From Acanthornis magna (taxonomy: Eukaryota; Chordata; Aves; Passeriformes; Acanthizidae): a DNA stretch of 64,000 bases. This document shows positions 26,822-40,082 of the stretch, piece after piece. Location of the stretch: positions 5,580,001 to 5,644,000 of the forward strand of contig JAWUZG010000001.1 in assembly GCA_036785705.1 (NCBI GenBank), read 5' to 3'. The notes beneath the pieces are model-generated. The model was not told the origin of the DNA and ran no database searches. It saw nothing but the letters and a program-made list of their open reading frames with translations. The translations under genes were made by a program, and so were the position numbers. Position 1 is the stretch's first letter, and each line of letters opens with the position of its first letter.

Positions 26822-29800
26822 GTAAAACCAGCGTATTTCATTACAGGATTGTCAAAGAGCCATGCTAGAAGGACAGAAGAGCACAAAAAGAAAAAATATA
26901 TTTTAAACATTTAAACAAGCCTAAATATTACCTCTCTGCTTCCATTACGTCTTCATTCTTCTTAAATTAGTATATCTCACCCTAGTTCATTCATGATTGC
27001 TTCAGATTTTTTTGCAAGGGTAAATAGCATCTCTGTAGCTGAGCTAATCATGTCAGCAAGTGAAGTGTATTATTGCATCAATTAGAAAAGATAGGTTATG
27101 GGAAATGGAAGTTCAGAAATTGTGAAATACTCTGTTTCAGCAGGATGCCTTCCACCATAAAGTAGGTTATAGTTTGCAGGCTGAAGCCAGCACATGGGTT
27201 TGGATTGAACTCATGCACCAATAATTGTCATCCTATGTTACTGAAAACTCCTTGACTGGAGATAATCATTGATTTGCCATTATTTTTCTTCTCTTTTGTG
27301 TGTGACACATCATTACTGGAAGCCTGCTCCCTTTGCCTCATAATTCAGATTCTTGGCACACCACATTGAATTTTATGGTTAAGGGTAGAGCAAATCATTC
27401 ACAGCTGTCTGTTGGTTCGGTGTTCTCTGGGCTTGCAAATAGTCAATTTGGTGTTGCTTCAACCCAAAATTCAGCATTCCAAGTCTCTGCCTTAAACACA
27501 CCAATTTTCATACCCAATTTTCTTCTTTCTTTACTATTGTGAATGTGTGGTTGACAGTATGCAGGCAGTGTTGTCCAAACACTGATGCCTGGAGCCAAAC
27601 TGGGTCTGAATTAGCAGTCGACAAATATTGCCCCAATGGGAACATTAGTTTAATTTTCCACTATTGTTCTCTTTCTTCAACAATATAGACTTTAATTTCT
27701 GAGCAAGGTAATAACCATAACAAAAGATTTGAATTAATGGTATTTAAAATTTGGAATGGTGCAATTGCAGTGGTTAGTTGTAAATCCTGTGAGCTTACAT
27801 TTTGAAATTTATCTGAGCTCCACTGGCAGCCAATAGATGATTATCCAAATAGATGATTCTTTTTCCCCTTTTGTTGGCAAATTGTAAGTTCTATTTCTAA
27901 GCAGTGATATGACAATTTAGTGTCCACTTACCATCTACAAACCAATATTTTGGCACCTGTCTGGGTGTTGAAAAGCCCATTTGGACTTACATATCTAGGA
28001 TATTCTGTTAGGCCTGATTAAACACATTCCAGCCTCTCCTTTCTCTGATGTTCGATGGAGCTGCCAGTTCCCCATTTCTGTGCCCGAGACCCAGCACCAG
28101 AGGCAGGAAAGCTGTGGATCATTTGGCAAGAACCCACAGCACGCAGGATGCCAGCTGAGCACAGCCAGCCTGGACTCTGGCTAGAGCCATTAAGAAATAA
28201 AACCTGCCCAGGGGCTGGCTCTGCTGCAGAATCTGAGCTAGTGGCAATCTGAATGGAGATTTATAGCTAATATCTGCTGCCTCAACATGCTTCAGGAAGT
28301 AAAAAGGAAATTACACAAGGCCAGAAATGGCTTCTCAGTCAATGAAATTATGTCCCATGTTCACTATTTCTTGGTGTCTCCTGGTCAAGCTTGCCCAGAT
28401 TACATGTTAAAGGACAGGTTGAGTGGGTTTGTGGGTTGCATTTTAAACTCTCTGCTGTACCAGCATGATCTGTGATGTAAAAGTCAACTTGTGGTCTCTC
28501 TGGTTCTCATATCTTCTGCAGTTATGAAGGTTCTTGGGCTGAAACTTAGCTGCTTGAGGTTTTTGTGCCAGAAAAAAAAAATTGGTTTATATATTCCTCT
28601 TAGGGAATCTCTGAAAAATTTGAATTCTGGGGGACTTCTGAGCAATTGAGAATGGTGAAATATTTTCTCTTTTGAACACTCTGTCAATTAACCTTAATTA
28701 ACAAGGCTTCTTACAGGGATCTTTCAGGAATCTAAATGAGAGCAGTACACACTGTCTGAAGAATTGATTACCAAGCTATTAGGTCTGTAAAGTAACTCCT
28801 ACAGAAACAGAGTGAGTTATAGTAAATGTGTTTTTAAGCTCTTCTATTCATAAAACCCATTATAATCAGAGCAAATATTTATTGACAGCATGATTTTTTT
28901 TGCATACGATTTATAAAAAAGACAAATTTCAATACCAGAAGAAAACAGTGCCTTTGTATATAAAGTGAGGAGAAAGATGTATATCACTCTAGGACCGTGC
29001 CTATTAATTTTCTCAAGGGTACCTTTCATCATGGCTTTTCAGTACCTTCATTTGAAACAAATAAATCACTTGAAAAATTTCTAAGATGGAAAAGTTATTC
29101 CACTCTTCCCTCTATGTGTGTGCCTAGTTTGCATCAACGACGGCTCATGCTTCAGTGGATTTCTTATTGAACTCTTCAGTTGGTAGTTGCCATGATTTAG
29201 AAAGCCATCCTTTTATTTCACAAAGCACATTTCAAATACGCTATGGTCTTCAAGATCATTATTATAGATGTTGACATCCTGCTTTTCTTTCTCAGCAGAT
29301 TGCTGACCTCTTAATGCCTGACAAGCTCTTTTGCTTTCACGGGTATGAGCATCTTACTTGAGACCATAAAGTGTAAAATATTCTAAACAGATGGACATCG
29401 CAGTACAATGGTCTATTGAAGGCCAAAATTATTTAAGATTACTTGAGATTTTGTCTTATTCATCTGCATTGGAAAATATTTCCCAATTTAATCATAAGTT
29501 CTGTTTGTTCACAACCCAGTAAAAACAAAGAGAATCTGGCTGCCAATAGTCTAGAGAATTTATAGATAATTCAACTTATAGCAATTTATGAAAGAGGACA
29601 TAATACATTTGTAAACACATTAACAGTCAGTATTGAAGAAAAATGCTGAACTAGTTAGAAAAAAAACATGTATTGAAATATAATTTTAAGGTAAAACATT
29701 CAAAGAAGTTTTTTTGATTGAAAATAGCTTTAGAAATTTGCAGAGCCGTCACTAATAAAGATGTATTTAGTCCCAACACATTGCTAAGAGTCTATTTAAT

Positions 29801-30053
29801 TTTTAAGAAAAAGGTCACTATATCTCTCTCATAAAACAATTTTTTCATAGAAAATAGGTTATGGTGTATATATGGCCAACAGGTGACACTGTTACCAATT
29901 CAGAGTAGAATTCAGTGTCAACACATCATATCCCCATTTAGAACTTTGGCCAAGATGTCAAAGAGGGCTACTAAGTACTGTAGACCCAAAATTTCATGCT
30001 GCTTTTCCTTGTAAGTGCAAGTCAGAGCAACCTAGAGAAACAAGCAAACAAAA

Positions 30054-30098
30054 GAGAGAAAAAAAAAAAAAAAGAAAAAGAAAGAAAGAAAAGAAGGG
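30054..30098. repeat. A-rich / (GAAA)n tract
   Basis: A run of A passes into GAAA repeats, a typical low-complexity tract. Confidence 0.85.
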
Positions 30099-32063
30099 GA
30101 AATAGAGAACAGCTTTGAAGCATTTTCTCTCATCCCCATGTGGATCAGGACCACTCTCAGAAAATTTTCCTTTTCAGGCTGCACTCTTACTCAAAGCAGC
30201 TGGATAAACAAACCGTTGAGTAAGGAAAAAAGAGGAGAAGGTATATTAGTGGACTTCTTTAACCATCAGAGTTGTAATTAGCTACCCAATAATCTGAGAG
30301 AAAAGTAGACACCAAAAAATGATATTCCCTTTCCCTGTATTTCTTGTTAAAATATTGGTAGGCATGTCTATGTTTCTACCTGGCAGCAAGTGGAACTAAG
30401 GATTGGCATTGAAAATTCAGTGAAACTTCATAAGAATTTCAGAATTAAGCTGAAATCAACATGGGGTTTAAAGTTTACATCCTCATAAATCCTAACAATG
30501 ATTTATGTATTTGTTTTATATTGAACAAATAATTTCAAGTTCTCAACATTGTTTACAAAAAGAGAAAAGATGATCAATGGTGACCTCATGAAAAAAATAT
30601 TTTGGGACTATTGAAAAAATCCTGCTTCTTAAAAGGGTGTGCTGGCCCAGCCCTCAGCTGATTCACAGTGTTTTACGGCTGCCATAAATATGGTGGTGCA
30701 GAACACAGAAAAGTTCAAAGAACAGCTGCATATTTGTGCTCAGATCCAGTGATGGGACAAAGGAGTCAACAATCAAAGCAAATGAAGGATGGTTAGTATA
30801 TTCTACAGGACTTGCTCACATTCTTGAAGCATCAGTCTTCAAATAAATTACTGTGATAAACCTGTAATAAGGACCCTCCTTAGCAGTTACATCTCTGTGA
30901 ACAGCAGAGAGAATGGCAGAGCATTAAGCTAACAAATGTTCCACATTAAAGCTTCAGGATCAATAACATTTTTAAGATGTTATCAAACAAAGCATTCAGT
31001 GTTGGAAGTAACAGCCTCAGCCTTATGGAGATGAAAAATGTAACAGCCTCAGTGTCTCTGCAGAAATGCAGTTGCAGAGCCAAAATTCCCATTGTTCCTT
31101 AATGTTTATATTGCACTATAATGAGAAGATGCTCAATAGGAGCTAAAATTAACTGCAGATGGACTTACAAGGAATAAAAGTTACATGTAGGTCCTATAAT
31201 AACCCTTTTCTGCGTTGTGGGGTGAAACAGTCCTCCAAGTGTGGAATAGAGTTTTTCTATTTTGATGCTCTTAAGGGAAGAAGGAGATACTTCCATGGCA
31301 AGGTTGGATGGGTTGCTGGGATGCTGAAGTGTGGGTGACACGTGCCATCACTGTCTACCAGCTGCAAAGATCCAATATTGTCAGATAGTGAAGCATTGCT
31401 GCTTCAGTCCTCGGAAGGAAAACCCTTTCCAGCTGCTGGGATGAACTGATGGAATAAGATTAATTAGAAGCAGAGAACAGTGTCAGCTTCCTGAGACGGA
31501 GACAGCTGAGCTGTTCTTCTCAGGATGAGATTATGTCCTTGTCCACATGAATTAGAAGTTTACATGGAAATGCACGAAAGATTACATTTGTGTACAGTGC
31601 ACAAAAAAAATCTATGAATTGTGCTTGTAATCATTTGGGTGTAATTTGGTTCTGGATTTAGACACTTAACTAGAGACATCTCATGTTGCTCAGGGATGTC
31701 TCCACATGCGGCCAAGATGTCTAAGTTCCCTCTGTAGTCAGTACAGACTCATTGATGTAATTAGGGTCTGAAGAACAATAAGGTTGTGAAAATCCAGTTT
31801 CTACCCTTATATCAGTCAACATTTCTCCCTTATTCAGCACCCAAAATGTATCCCCTTCATTAAAAATATAGAAGCCACTGCAGCATTAGACTCCCCGTGT
31901 TTTTTTTTTTTAACAGAACAATTATGAAAATTTCAAAAAATAAAAAAAATATTTTGCTATATGTTGGTCTGAAAGTTTACCTGTAATTGGGAAAATCATG
32001 ACAGTAACTGGAAAATCCAAGTATTAATTTGCTAATTTATGATTGAAACAAAAGGAAATCCAT

Positions 32064-32128
32064 CCTTTCTCTATCTTCTTTCTTTCCTTTCTGTATTCCC
32101 ACCTTCCTTTCTTCCTTTCTTCTTTTCG
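32064..32128. repeat. CT-rich (TTCC)n-like tract
   Basis: This polypyrimidine stretch is dominated by tttcc and cttt units with a few interruptions. It is an imperfect microsatellite. Confidence 0.8.
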
Positions 32129-34428
32129 TTCATAGTTCATTCTTTCACTTCTTTGGAAAAAGAAAAAAAAAAATCTTTGTCCAGACATCAGTTTTCAGTA
32201 GTCTGGTAATCTTTCTGCAAAATTTTACCACCTTAATCTTATTGAAAAAGCCTTTATCTGATTAAAAGTTCAGGATAATGCCATGCAAAAATAGTTCAAT
32301 TAACTAATTCACTCTCTGACAGATAAGAGATATTGGTGATTTTCCTTGTCCAGGAGTTGGTACACAGGAAACAGGGTACAGCACCTGAGAAAAATATGTT
32401 CTGAGGAGCAGAATGGTTCAGTAGTAAAATTTTTAAAATGCATAAATTCACATTCGTGTTTCTAAACTGCAGAGTAGGAAGCTAATAAATTTCAGAAGCT
32501 AAAATTAGAATCCATTCTGTTCCTCAGGTACAGCTCTAGAATGAGATTTTTACCCTGGCCATCAATTCATACTCCTGACTGCACTTCCTCTTCCTCACCT
32601 TTGAGATGGAGATAGTGAAACCCGCTTACCCCAAGGATTCCAGTTTTAATTGAAATGAGAAATCTTTTGATGTGTTTACTAGTGCTGTTTCCAAAATTAA
32701 AAAAAAAAAAAAAGCAGATTTTTTTTCTAACTGTTCTCAAATCTGACTGGTGCTGTATAAATTAAAAATGGATAAATGTAAAAAGTCAAATTCATGAACT
32801 TCATTCCTCTTGCTTTTCCTCTTGATGGTATCACTAACTTATGATCAGAAAGTAGGCACTTACTGTTTCTTATTATAAAGGAATATAACTTTGCTTGGCA
32901 GAAATGAATGAGATTCAGAAAATTGCAGTCTCTCAAAAGTCTGTGTTAATTTTCTTAATTAAATTCTGTCTCACTTTAAAGGTTACAATGTCTCTTTATT
33001 TACAGAACAGCTTATTCATTCAGCTCTTTTTTCCCTCTTGAGCTTGTCAGAAGCTGTTAATGTTGATACAGTTTGACATTTTGCCCAGACTGCATCAAAC
33101 CACAAACCTGAGAATAGAATGTAGCCATTAACAATTTAATAACCTGTTGCAATACTTAATTTTTTTCCACATCAGCAGTGTCACACTTGATAATGGTATG
33201 TTCTTTACCTTTCCTGAATGAGACGAGACTATTTTCTTTACATGCCGTGGTTTCTAAAAATGCTTCAGAACCGTAACTAGTCAGGGGTTGAATTTTTGAG
33301 TGCTGGCCTGTTGGAAATGTCAGAATCCATAAATATACTTGAGCTGAGATTTAACTGAAAGGCGAAAGTTTTGTCTGAGGAGTAGACATGAAAGTCTTTG
33401 ATTCAATGTAGTAGATAAGCACAGGCATAATCTGGGTAATATGAAAGCCTTTGACATCAGTGGAAATGCTTTCACACATAAGCTTGGGGTATGATAACAT
33501 ACTTTCATGGCTAAATATTAAGCTTCTATTCATGTCTTAGTCTTGGTAAAAGTCAATAAGACCTGCAGAACTATTTCATTGATTTCAGCAAGCTTTGATT
33601 CTTACATTGTAATTGTAAATACGAAAATTTTCTATGGAACAAGGTTTTTAGAACAGTTTCCATAGTCAGGGTGCAGCAATAGCTTTTGGGTATAATGATA
33701 ATTAGCTCAGACAAACCATGGCTAAAATAAAGTGCCTATTATTTCTAATGCTAGATTTGCCAAAAATATCAAAGACAACATGAATATTTTCAAAATATTT
33801 TGCACTCCGAAGAGTGTGTGGGTGAAGCAGAAATGTCTAGAGAGGTTGTCCAATATTTTATCAGTGTTTAACATAGCCATGCTGGAGCAGGCAATGGTGT
33901 TGCTTTCTTCTGTCTTTTGGAGTGTGTTTTTTCCCTGATGACACTTACGGGAAACTTTTGTAGACCTTTGGTAGTCCAGCATAGCCTATTGCACCCAAAC
34001 AAAATCCAGTGATCGCATTCCATTGTCCAAACACTAAAACTGCTCTGAAGGACCTCATTTCTCTGCATTGTTTCAAATACATTTCCATAGACTAACATCT
34101 GATCTTGGTTTATATCTCTATAAATTTGCAATAACGTAATTGGTTTTCATGGAATTCTTGCGGGTTTATATTGGTCTCAGTGCATGCTTTTGGCCACATT
34201 CACAGCAAATCTATAAAACTCCTCGTGTAGGATGGGAAAGGCATCAAATACTGCTTTTTAGGTACACTTTAAAAGTTCTACTCCTTTCTGATCACTGGCT
34301 CTTAGTTTGGTGTTGACTGCTATGTGAAAGTCTGTCGTGATATCCCTGTCTTCTCTAACTACAAATTTGTTCCTTTGCAACTTTAGAGTTGTTATTCTTC
34401 CTGTTTGATGATCTACTTCCTTATGTCA

Positions 34429-34449
34429 TTTTTTTTTTTTTTTTTTTTT
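34429..34449. repeat. Poly(T) run
   Basis: About 21 consecutive T bases. No retroposon body is recognised on the right-hand side that would make this a minus-strand tail. Confidence 0.85.
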
Positions 34450-36525
34450 GCAACAGTATAGAAAATACAAGAAATCTTCTTTTGGATTCTGCTGAATATG
34501 GATCTTTCTTATACAAAGAAGTCTTGCTGCTTTGAGAAACAAAGAGTGCTAATATTTCTAGAGAAAAACAAGTTTGCTTTCTTTCCTAGAAGAAACTAGG
34601 AAAAAACCTGTCTACCTGAGAGATGATATTATAATAAAGTGTGTGTTTAGAATACTTATTTAAACTTTCAAAGTGGAATAATTTGTGGCTTTTATTTTTT
34701 TGTCAATCTGTGTATTCTTTCACATTTTTGTGCTTATTTTTGATGCAGTTCTGTGAAATCCTCTGTAGAGAATCTCTGCAATATTTATTGTAGGGTCATT
34801 ACCTTAGAGGTAAGGAAGAGATGCAGAAGGGTGCATCTTTTGTCAGTTTCAAAATTTCCTTGGGTTTTACAGACTTGCAGTCTTGTGGACTGGCATCACT
34901 GCTGGAATTCTTGTACTTTCTGTTTGCAATCAGTCTTCCTAAGGGTAGGTAACATAGTAGTAGATGGTGGAATAACCTCTCCCAAGAGATAAAATAACCC
35001 TGGATTATTTTATTTTAAGAACTAAAGATTAAGGTAGTGATTTCTTTCAGTAACCTCCTCACAGATTGATATATTAACCTACAAAATACTCATTTTCATT
35101 TGTGCAAAAAGGTGTACTGGATCCTGCCACAAAAAGCTTTTTATTAGGATACACTTCCACAACTTCTGAAATGAGATGTTAAAATGAGGTTGCATGTGTG
35201 TGTCTCTGTTTATACTAAAAAGGCAGGTCTAGACAGAAGCTTCAAGTCATGATTAAAAATAGACAGCAGATTAAAATTAGATTAAAATTCTTCCATTCAC
35301 TTCTTCAATCACTATTTTCCCACCTTGTGAAAAACTTATCAAAGTTTGCCAAAAAATGCCTTCAAGTGTACGGAATAGCTCAAATAAGCCGAGAAAGCTA
35401 TGAAGATTCAGTTTAAAGGTCTTTAATTTTTTTGTTTGTTGGTTTTGTTGTGGTGGCTTTGTTGCTGTGTTTTCTTTTTAGATCCAATGGGGTTTGCCTT
35501 GAATTCCTGTTTCAAAAAAATCTAATTCAGCATGCAGTTTCTGCAAATATTTGGATGATGTGCCTGGAAAGGCATACAAGAATGCACTGTGCAGTTCTGT
35601 TTTTTTGGTAGCACTTGTATTTGTTGTTGAGTATGAACCCCTTCAATAACTCTTCACAAATTTGAGCCTTATTTTACAACTCCATTTTGTCTAAGAGACA
35701 TTGGATCTCATTCAAAGCTGTAGCACAGCTGATGGCTGCTGCAGGACCAATAAAATACAATGCGTGCTTTAGATGTATTTCCCTGACAGTGCATTCCTTC
35801 AGGATTTTGGAAATTTGTCCGTCGTTTTATAGCTTAGTTTTGTGTAACACACAGGACCTTGCCCTGAAATGGGGTGAGCGTCCTCAGGCTGCTTTTTAGA
35901 TTTGTCCAACTGCCTTTATAGCACCTTGATAAGATTATAGAGATGCTGTAGTCTGATGTCAAAAGGAATGTTTGTGTCAGCTGAGAAACAGCAACACCTC
36001 AAGAGCATTAGGAGAAATAGACAATATGATGTATCTCCTCTTGTATAAGCAGTGACATCTAGAATTGCCATTAGTATTCCCTAATATGCAACAAAGTTAA
36101 AGGTTATCATCTACTGCAGATTTAATGGATTGCATTAGAATTACAGCAAATGACCCTTGCAGCTCCTTTAAACTTGATCGATCACAATGTAATTGTCAAG
36201 GCGGGCTAGCAATTAATTTTCATTAGTCAGGGAAGTCATTAATGCTTGCTGTTAGGGAAAATGACTATTAGATTGGAATGGAAGGGATTCAATCATTTTT
36301 TACAATTAAAAAAGTTGGCCTAATTTGCTGGTTCCATATGTGCAGAAGAATCTCATTGCGGCTCTGTTACCATGTGCTGTTCCTGCTGTGATGCACTGGT
36401 TCCAACAAAGAGTGCAGTACATCCCTTTCCGTACTGAAAGGAGAGGCATTTATTACCAAATTTCTACTGGGAGTATTATTTTTAAAGAATGCTCCACCAA
36501 CATTTTTTTTCTTTTGCCTTTAAAG

Positions 36526-36664
36526 ACAGGCTGGAATTTAATGCTATGGTGAAAGGCATGCTTCCTCAAGTCAAAGTGCTATTTGAATTTCCTTTGACAT
36601 TTGGGGCTTTTTTACTGAAAGAGACAGAGGAGTTGAAAGATCCCAGGATCATTCAGCTGCCTTG
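36526..36664 (+). CDS. Internal coding exon, unidentified plus-strand gene (best-looking exon)
   Basis: A strong polypyrimidine acceptor (ttttttttcttttgcctttaaag) precedes 139 nt that are open in phase 1 to 2, ending at CCTTG|gtaaat. The peptide begins RLEFNAMVKGMLPQVKVLFE and later reads FGAFLLKETEELKDPRIIQL. This is an evenly mixed, non-repetitive composition much like real coding sequence and unlike the surrounding AT-rich translations. The incoming AC completes an Asp codon with the G left by 26698-26821, and the outgoing TG plus the G of 40763 gives Trp. It looks like consecutive amphipathic helices, as in helical-repeat or scaffold proteins. No catalytic motif is seen. The family is not recognised. 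Confidence 0.65.
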
Positions 36665-39600
36665 GTAAATACTAAATTGCTTGGCAATGATAATTAGCTG
36701 TGATACAGCTGTCCAACCTCATGGGTGATAGAACAATGGTCTGCATTCATGTTGTACAATTCATCTGAGAACTTCAAAATATTTTTTCAAACTCCACCTT
36801 CAGAAAGTCCTAGTCAAATATGGAAGTTGAATTGAAACAGAAAATCAAACACCTTAAACTCCAAGATGAAATTTTAGTAAATGCTTAGTCTTGTCCAATT
36901 TCCCTTTAATTAATTGGTACTATATCCTTGGTGTTAGGATGTACTTTGCTGAGATGTTTTTGTTATTCTAAAAGCACTATGTCTTTCAATGTATCATCTT
37001 TAATACCTCTGTACATATGCAAGGTGGAGCATTTTTTAAAAGAATTTGTGTAGAAGAAAAACAAAGCTATTTAGGCTTGATGCAGTCCCTCTGAGAATAA
37101 ATTTCCCCTACATTTTAGGTTTCTAAAGAAGTGCTCTATTTTTTAGTACATACTGCTTTTCTTTGTAAAGCAAATGCTAGAAAGCAGTGGTATTTGAATG
37201 TTTTCACAATATCTCATGTTAAATTCTAGAAAGCAATGGTATTTGAATGTTTTCATAAAATTGCCTATCTCAGTTTAGGTCAATAAATTAGGTGAACATG
37301 ATGTAGCTCTAAAGGCTTTCAAAAACACTTTATGCTTTTCCTTGACTAAAGGAATTTAGGCATTGCAATGATTAACTCACTTAAAATTTATGTGCTTAAA
37401 ACCTGCAAAATCTGAGTAAATGGGCTCTTATCATGATGACTAAAACATATTGAGAAAGATATATTAATATTACTTATTATACTGAGAAGGACTTAGAAAA
37501 TTCAAAGTCAAGCATGAAAGTGTAATATTCTCAAACATACCTAAGGGAATATGCATAGGGGTAAGGCTATGTTTTTAGACTTCAGAAGTTCTGTGAGCTT
37601 TTGGAAAGCTACTGAGTAACTAAAATTCCATTCATTTCAGACAAGGACAAGTTGACCTTGATAGTACTTCATTTTTTGAGTGTAAAGGAGGTGAATGGGA
37701 ATTAAGTACTTAGCTTCTTTGGAAATGCCACTAAGAACCTTATTTTCACCTTTAGCAATCTAGAACAGGTTTCAGATAATTTAATTTGATGTATAAATAG
37801 GTTTTCCTATAGTCAGTGAAGGCAAAGAGATGCACAGGAGTTCATCTGGAATTTACCTGATCTATTTTGATGTCAATGCCATGCGGAGGTGTGTGCTATC
37901 CTGGCATCATCCTATCATTTCTCTGCTAATTTGAAGGGAAGCTGGAATGACCACCTCAAACCTAGATATCTATATCACAAGTGTTTACACATTTATTAAT
38001 AGCCTCTCTACTAGTGTTTATAAATCTGACCTTTCCCGATTCAGGAAATTTCAAAAGCTACCAAACACAAAGATGCCTAAAATTTCTTGAAGTGATTTAC
38101 TTGAGTCGAGCTTTGAAGTCACTTTGCTACAAAATATTTGCTTTCTCACTTGGAAGATTTTCAATAGCACTTTCATTGTCTAGAGTATATTGTTCTGCAG
38201 TTTGATGAATTGCCTCTTTTATAAAACAAAAATATGTTCAAGATGTCTTTGTCTAATCCTGTTTTTTGGTATGTGGCAATCTAGGTCCTCCACTTTTAGA
38301 AGAATATTTTCAAAGTTGGGACGTAAATCAAAGACCTTTCTAGTGTTCAGTGATGGCCAGCATTCAGCACTTCCCTTAGACAATGAAGTGCAGCAGTTCT
38401 GAACATCGAATATTTGGGAAGCTGATGCTCCTTACATCATTAAATACTCTACCCATACATTATAGGACTAGACACTTATTTTAAAAGGTGACACTTCCAC
38501 ATTTTTAGCTGCTGGAAGCTACCAAACAGTAATTGGTACAGCTTAATGATTAAGAGAAAGAAAATTATTAAGATGAGTAGGACTGTGTTCTTTGGAATTC
38601 ATGGAGTGTTCAGATGGACTCAAGTTTCTCACTGTGTTATATCCTTCAGTTTGAATATGTTTCTGTTACAAGATTGATTACTGTAAGTCAGACTTTCTCC
38701 TAACATTTATCTGTCACTCAGAAATGAATTCTCAAATCATTATGCACTTTTTACTTTAAACATTTGTGGTTTTTAAAGAAAAAATCAGGGAATGAAATCT
38801 GGCATTTCATTCAATGTATTATATGGTACGCATTAATGGTAAGGCAGTACTTTGTAATCAAAAGTTTCTGTGGGAGATGGTGTGGGCAGACTTTTTGACT
38901 GGATAAATCCTTTTCTATTATTTTATTTTTTTTTATGAGATGAAACACATATAAGCTGCCATAAATCATATTTCATAGTATTAAAAAAAGGAGTAAGACC
39001 TTTGCTGTCTCACTTTTTTTACTTTTATTGTTCTTAATTTATTTCTGTCTTAAAACTTTATTCTTTCACTATTTAACTATTTAACTGTCTTTGCAGAACC
39101 ACCATCAAGAAGCCAGGTCTTTGCTGCTGTGTTTAATCTGATTAAAATTATAATTTTTGCTTATTAATTCTCTATAAACAGTGATATTATTTGAAATTTA
39201 AAACCACCAGCTATAGGTCCTTGGACACTCATTACAGAAAATCCTGAAGAGAGACCTTACTTGTTGCTCATTTCCATTTTCTAAAGACAGGAATAGCTTA
39301 GAATAGAATGAGGACTAAGACTTTGGTGTTTTTAGAAGCAGAGTGTTACACAGTGCTCCTGGGCTGGACACAAAGATAGAGACACGAGCTGGGGGTCAGC
39401 CATGAGATGCAGGACAGTCTTGTGAGCTTGATGGTTAACCTTACCAAAGTTCACGTTAAATGAGTAGAAAATTAACTCCCCAAACCCATATTGTTTTGTT
39501 AGAGTTGTGTATCAATGTACAGAAACATCTAAAACAGAAGCCTGTCTTTTCAGGGATTGGTAAAGTCTTTTAAGCAAAAGCCCTTGCACCTAGAAAACCA

Positions 39601-39795
39601 TAGAATCTTTTCTTCATTAATTATCAAAATCTTTACTCTCCAAGGTTGCACTCAGATACTTCTACACCAACAAAAGAAGCACAAAAAATGAATCAATGCT
39701 ATTAATCTACATTATCATGGCTAGTGTGTGGTCTACATTTTCAAATTGTTTAGCTTACTTTTTGGCGTTATTTAATCTGTTTTAAATAGCAAGTT
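36665..39795. other. Proposed intron, first part (up to the CR1)
   Basis: AT-rich, with a 49-bp-period duplication at 37172-37258. Two exon-like segments (37641-37690 and 38779-38838) have good splice sites but do not fit the phase of the chain. Nothing else is recognised. Confidence 0.45.
37172..37258. repeat. Local tandem duplication, period 49 bp
   Basis: Two copies of a 38-bp unit (core aaagcagtggtatttgaatg against aaagcaatggtatttgaatg) start at 37172 and 37221. They differ at only a few positions, with about 11 bp between them. This indicates a fairly recent local duplication. Confidence 0.85.
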
Positions 39796-40082
39796 TCATA
39801 GACTTGAAGAATCATAGAGTGGTTTGACTTGAAAAGGACCTTTAATGATCACATAGTCAACTCCTTTGCCATGGGTGGGGGCATCATTGCTTCGATCAGG
39901 CTGTTCAAAGCCCCATCCAACCTGACCTTGAACATTTTCAGAGATTGAACATCCACAACATCTTTGGGAAACCTGTTCCAGTGTCTCCCCCACAATTAAA
40001 AAAAAATTCTGCCTTATTTCACATGTAAATGTACCTTCCTCAGCTTAAAACAGTTGTTGTTTGTCCTGTCACTATGGGGCAG
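39796..40082 (-). mobile_element. CR1 LINE 3' end, inverted, 5'-truncated
   Basis: Read on the plus strand it starts with the inverted CR1 terminus (tcatagacttgaagaatcatagagtgg). It continues through the familiar order: gaaaaggacctttaatgatc, caaagccccatccaacctga, cattttcagagattgaacat, and an acctgttccagtgtctcccc segment. It ends near a ttgtcctgtcactatggggc segment. This matches the 3' end of an avian CR1 inserted in minus orientation. Only tail and terminal ORF2 remain, with substitutions and short indels. It lies inside a proposed intron. Confidence 0.92.

Larger units (their letters stand above)
26822..36525. other. Proposed intron of about 9.7 kb
   Basis: No gene or recognisable mobile element lies here. 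It contains an A-rich tract (30054-30098), a CT-rich tract (32064-32128), a poly(A) at about 32699-32713, a poly(T) at 34429-34449, and a moderately GC-rich patch at about 28050-28250. A segment with homeodomain-like ATTA motifs at about 36170-36290 could be a conserved non-coding element. A well-spliced-looking segment at 34749-34809 is out of phase with the chain. Confidence 0.45.

Noticed and set aside
37641..37690. 50-nt segment after acceptor ccattcatttcag (KDKLTLIVLHFLSVKE)
   Set aside because: Joined to the exon ending at 36664 it creates a TGA at the junction, so it cannot be the next coding exon.
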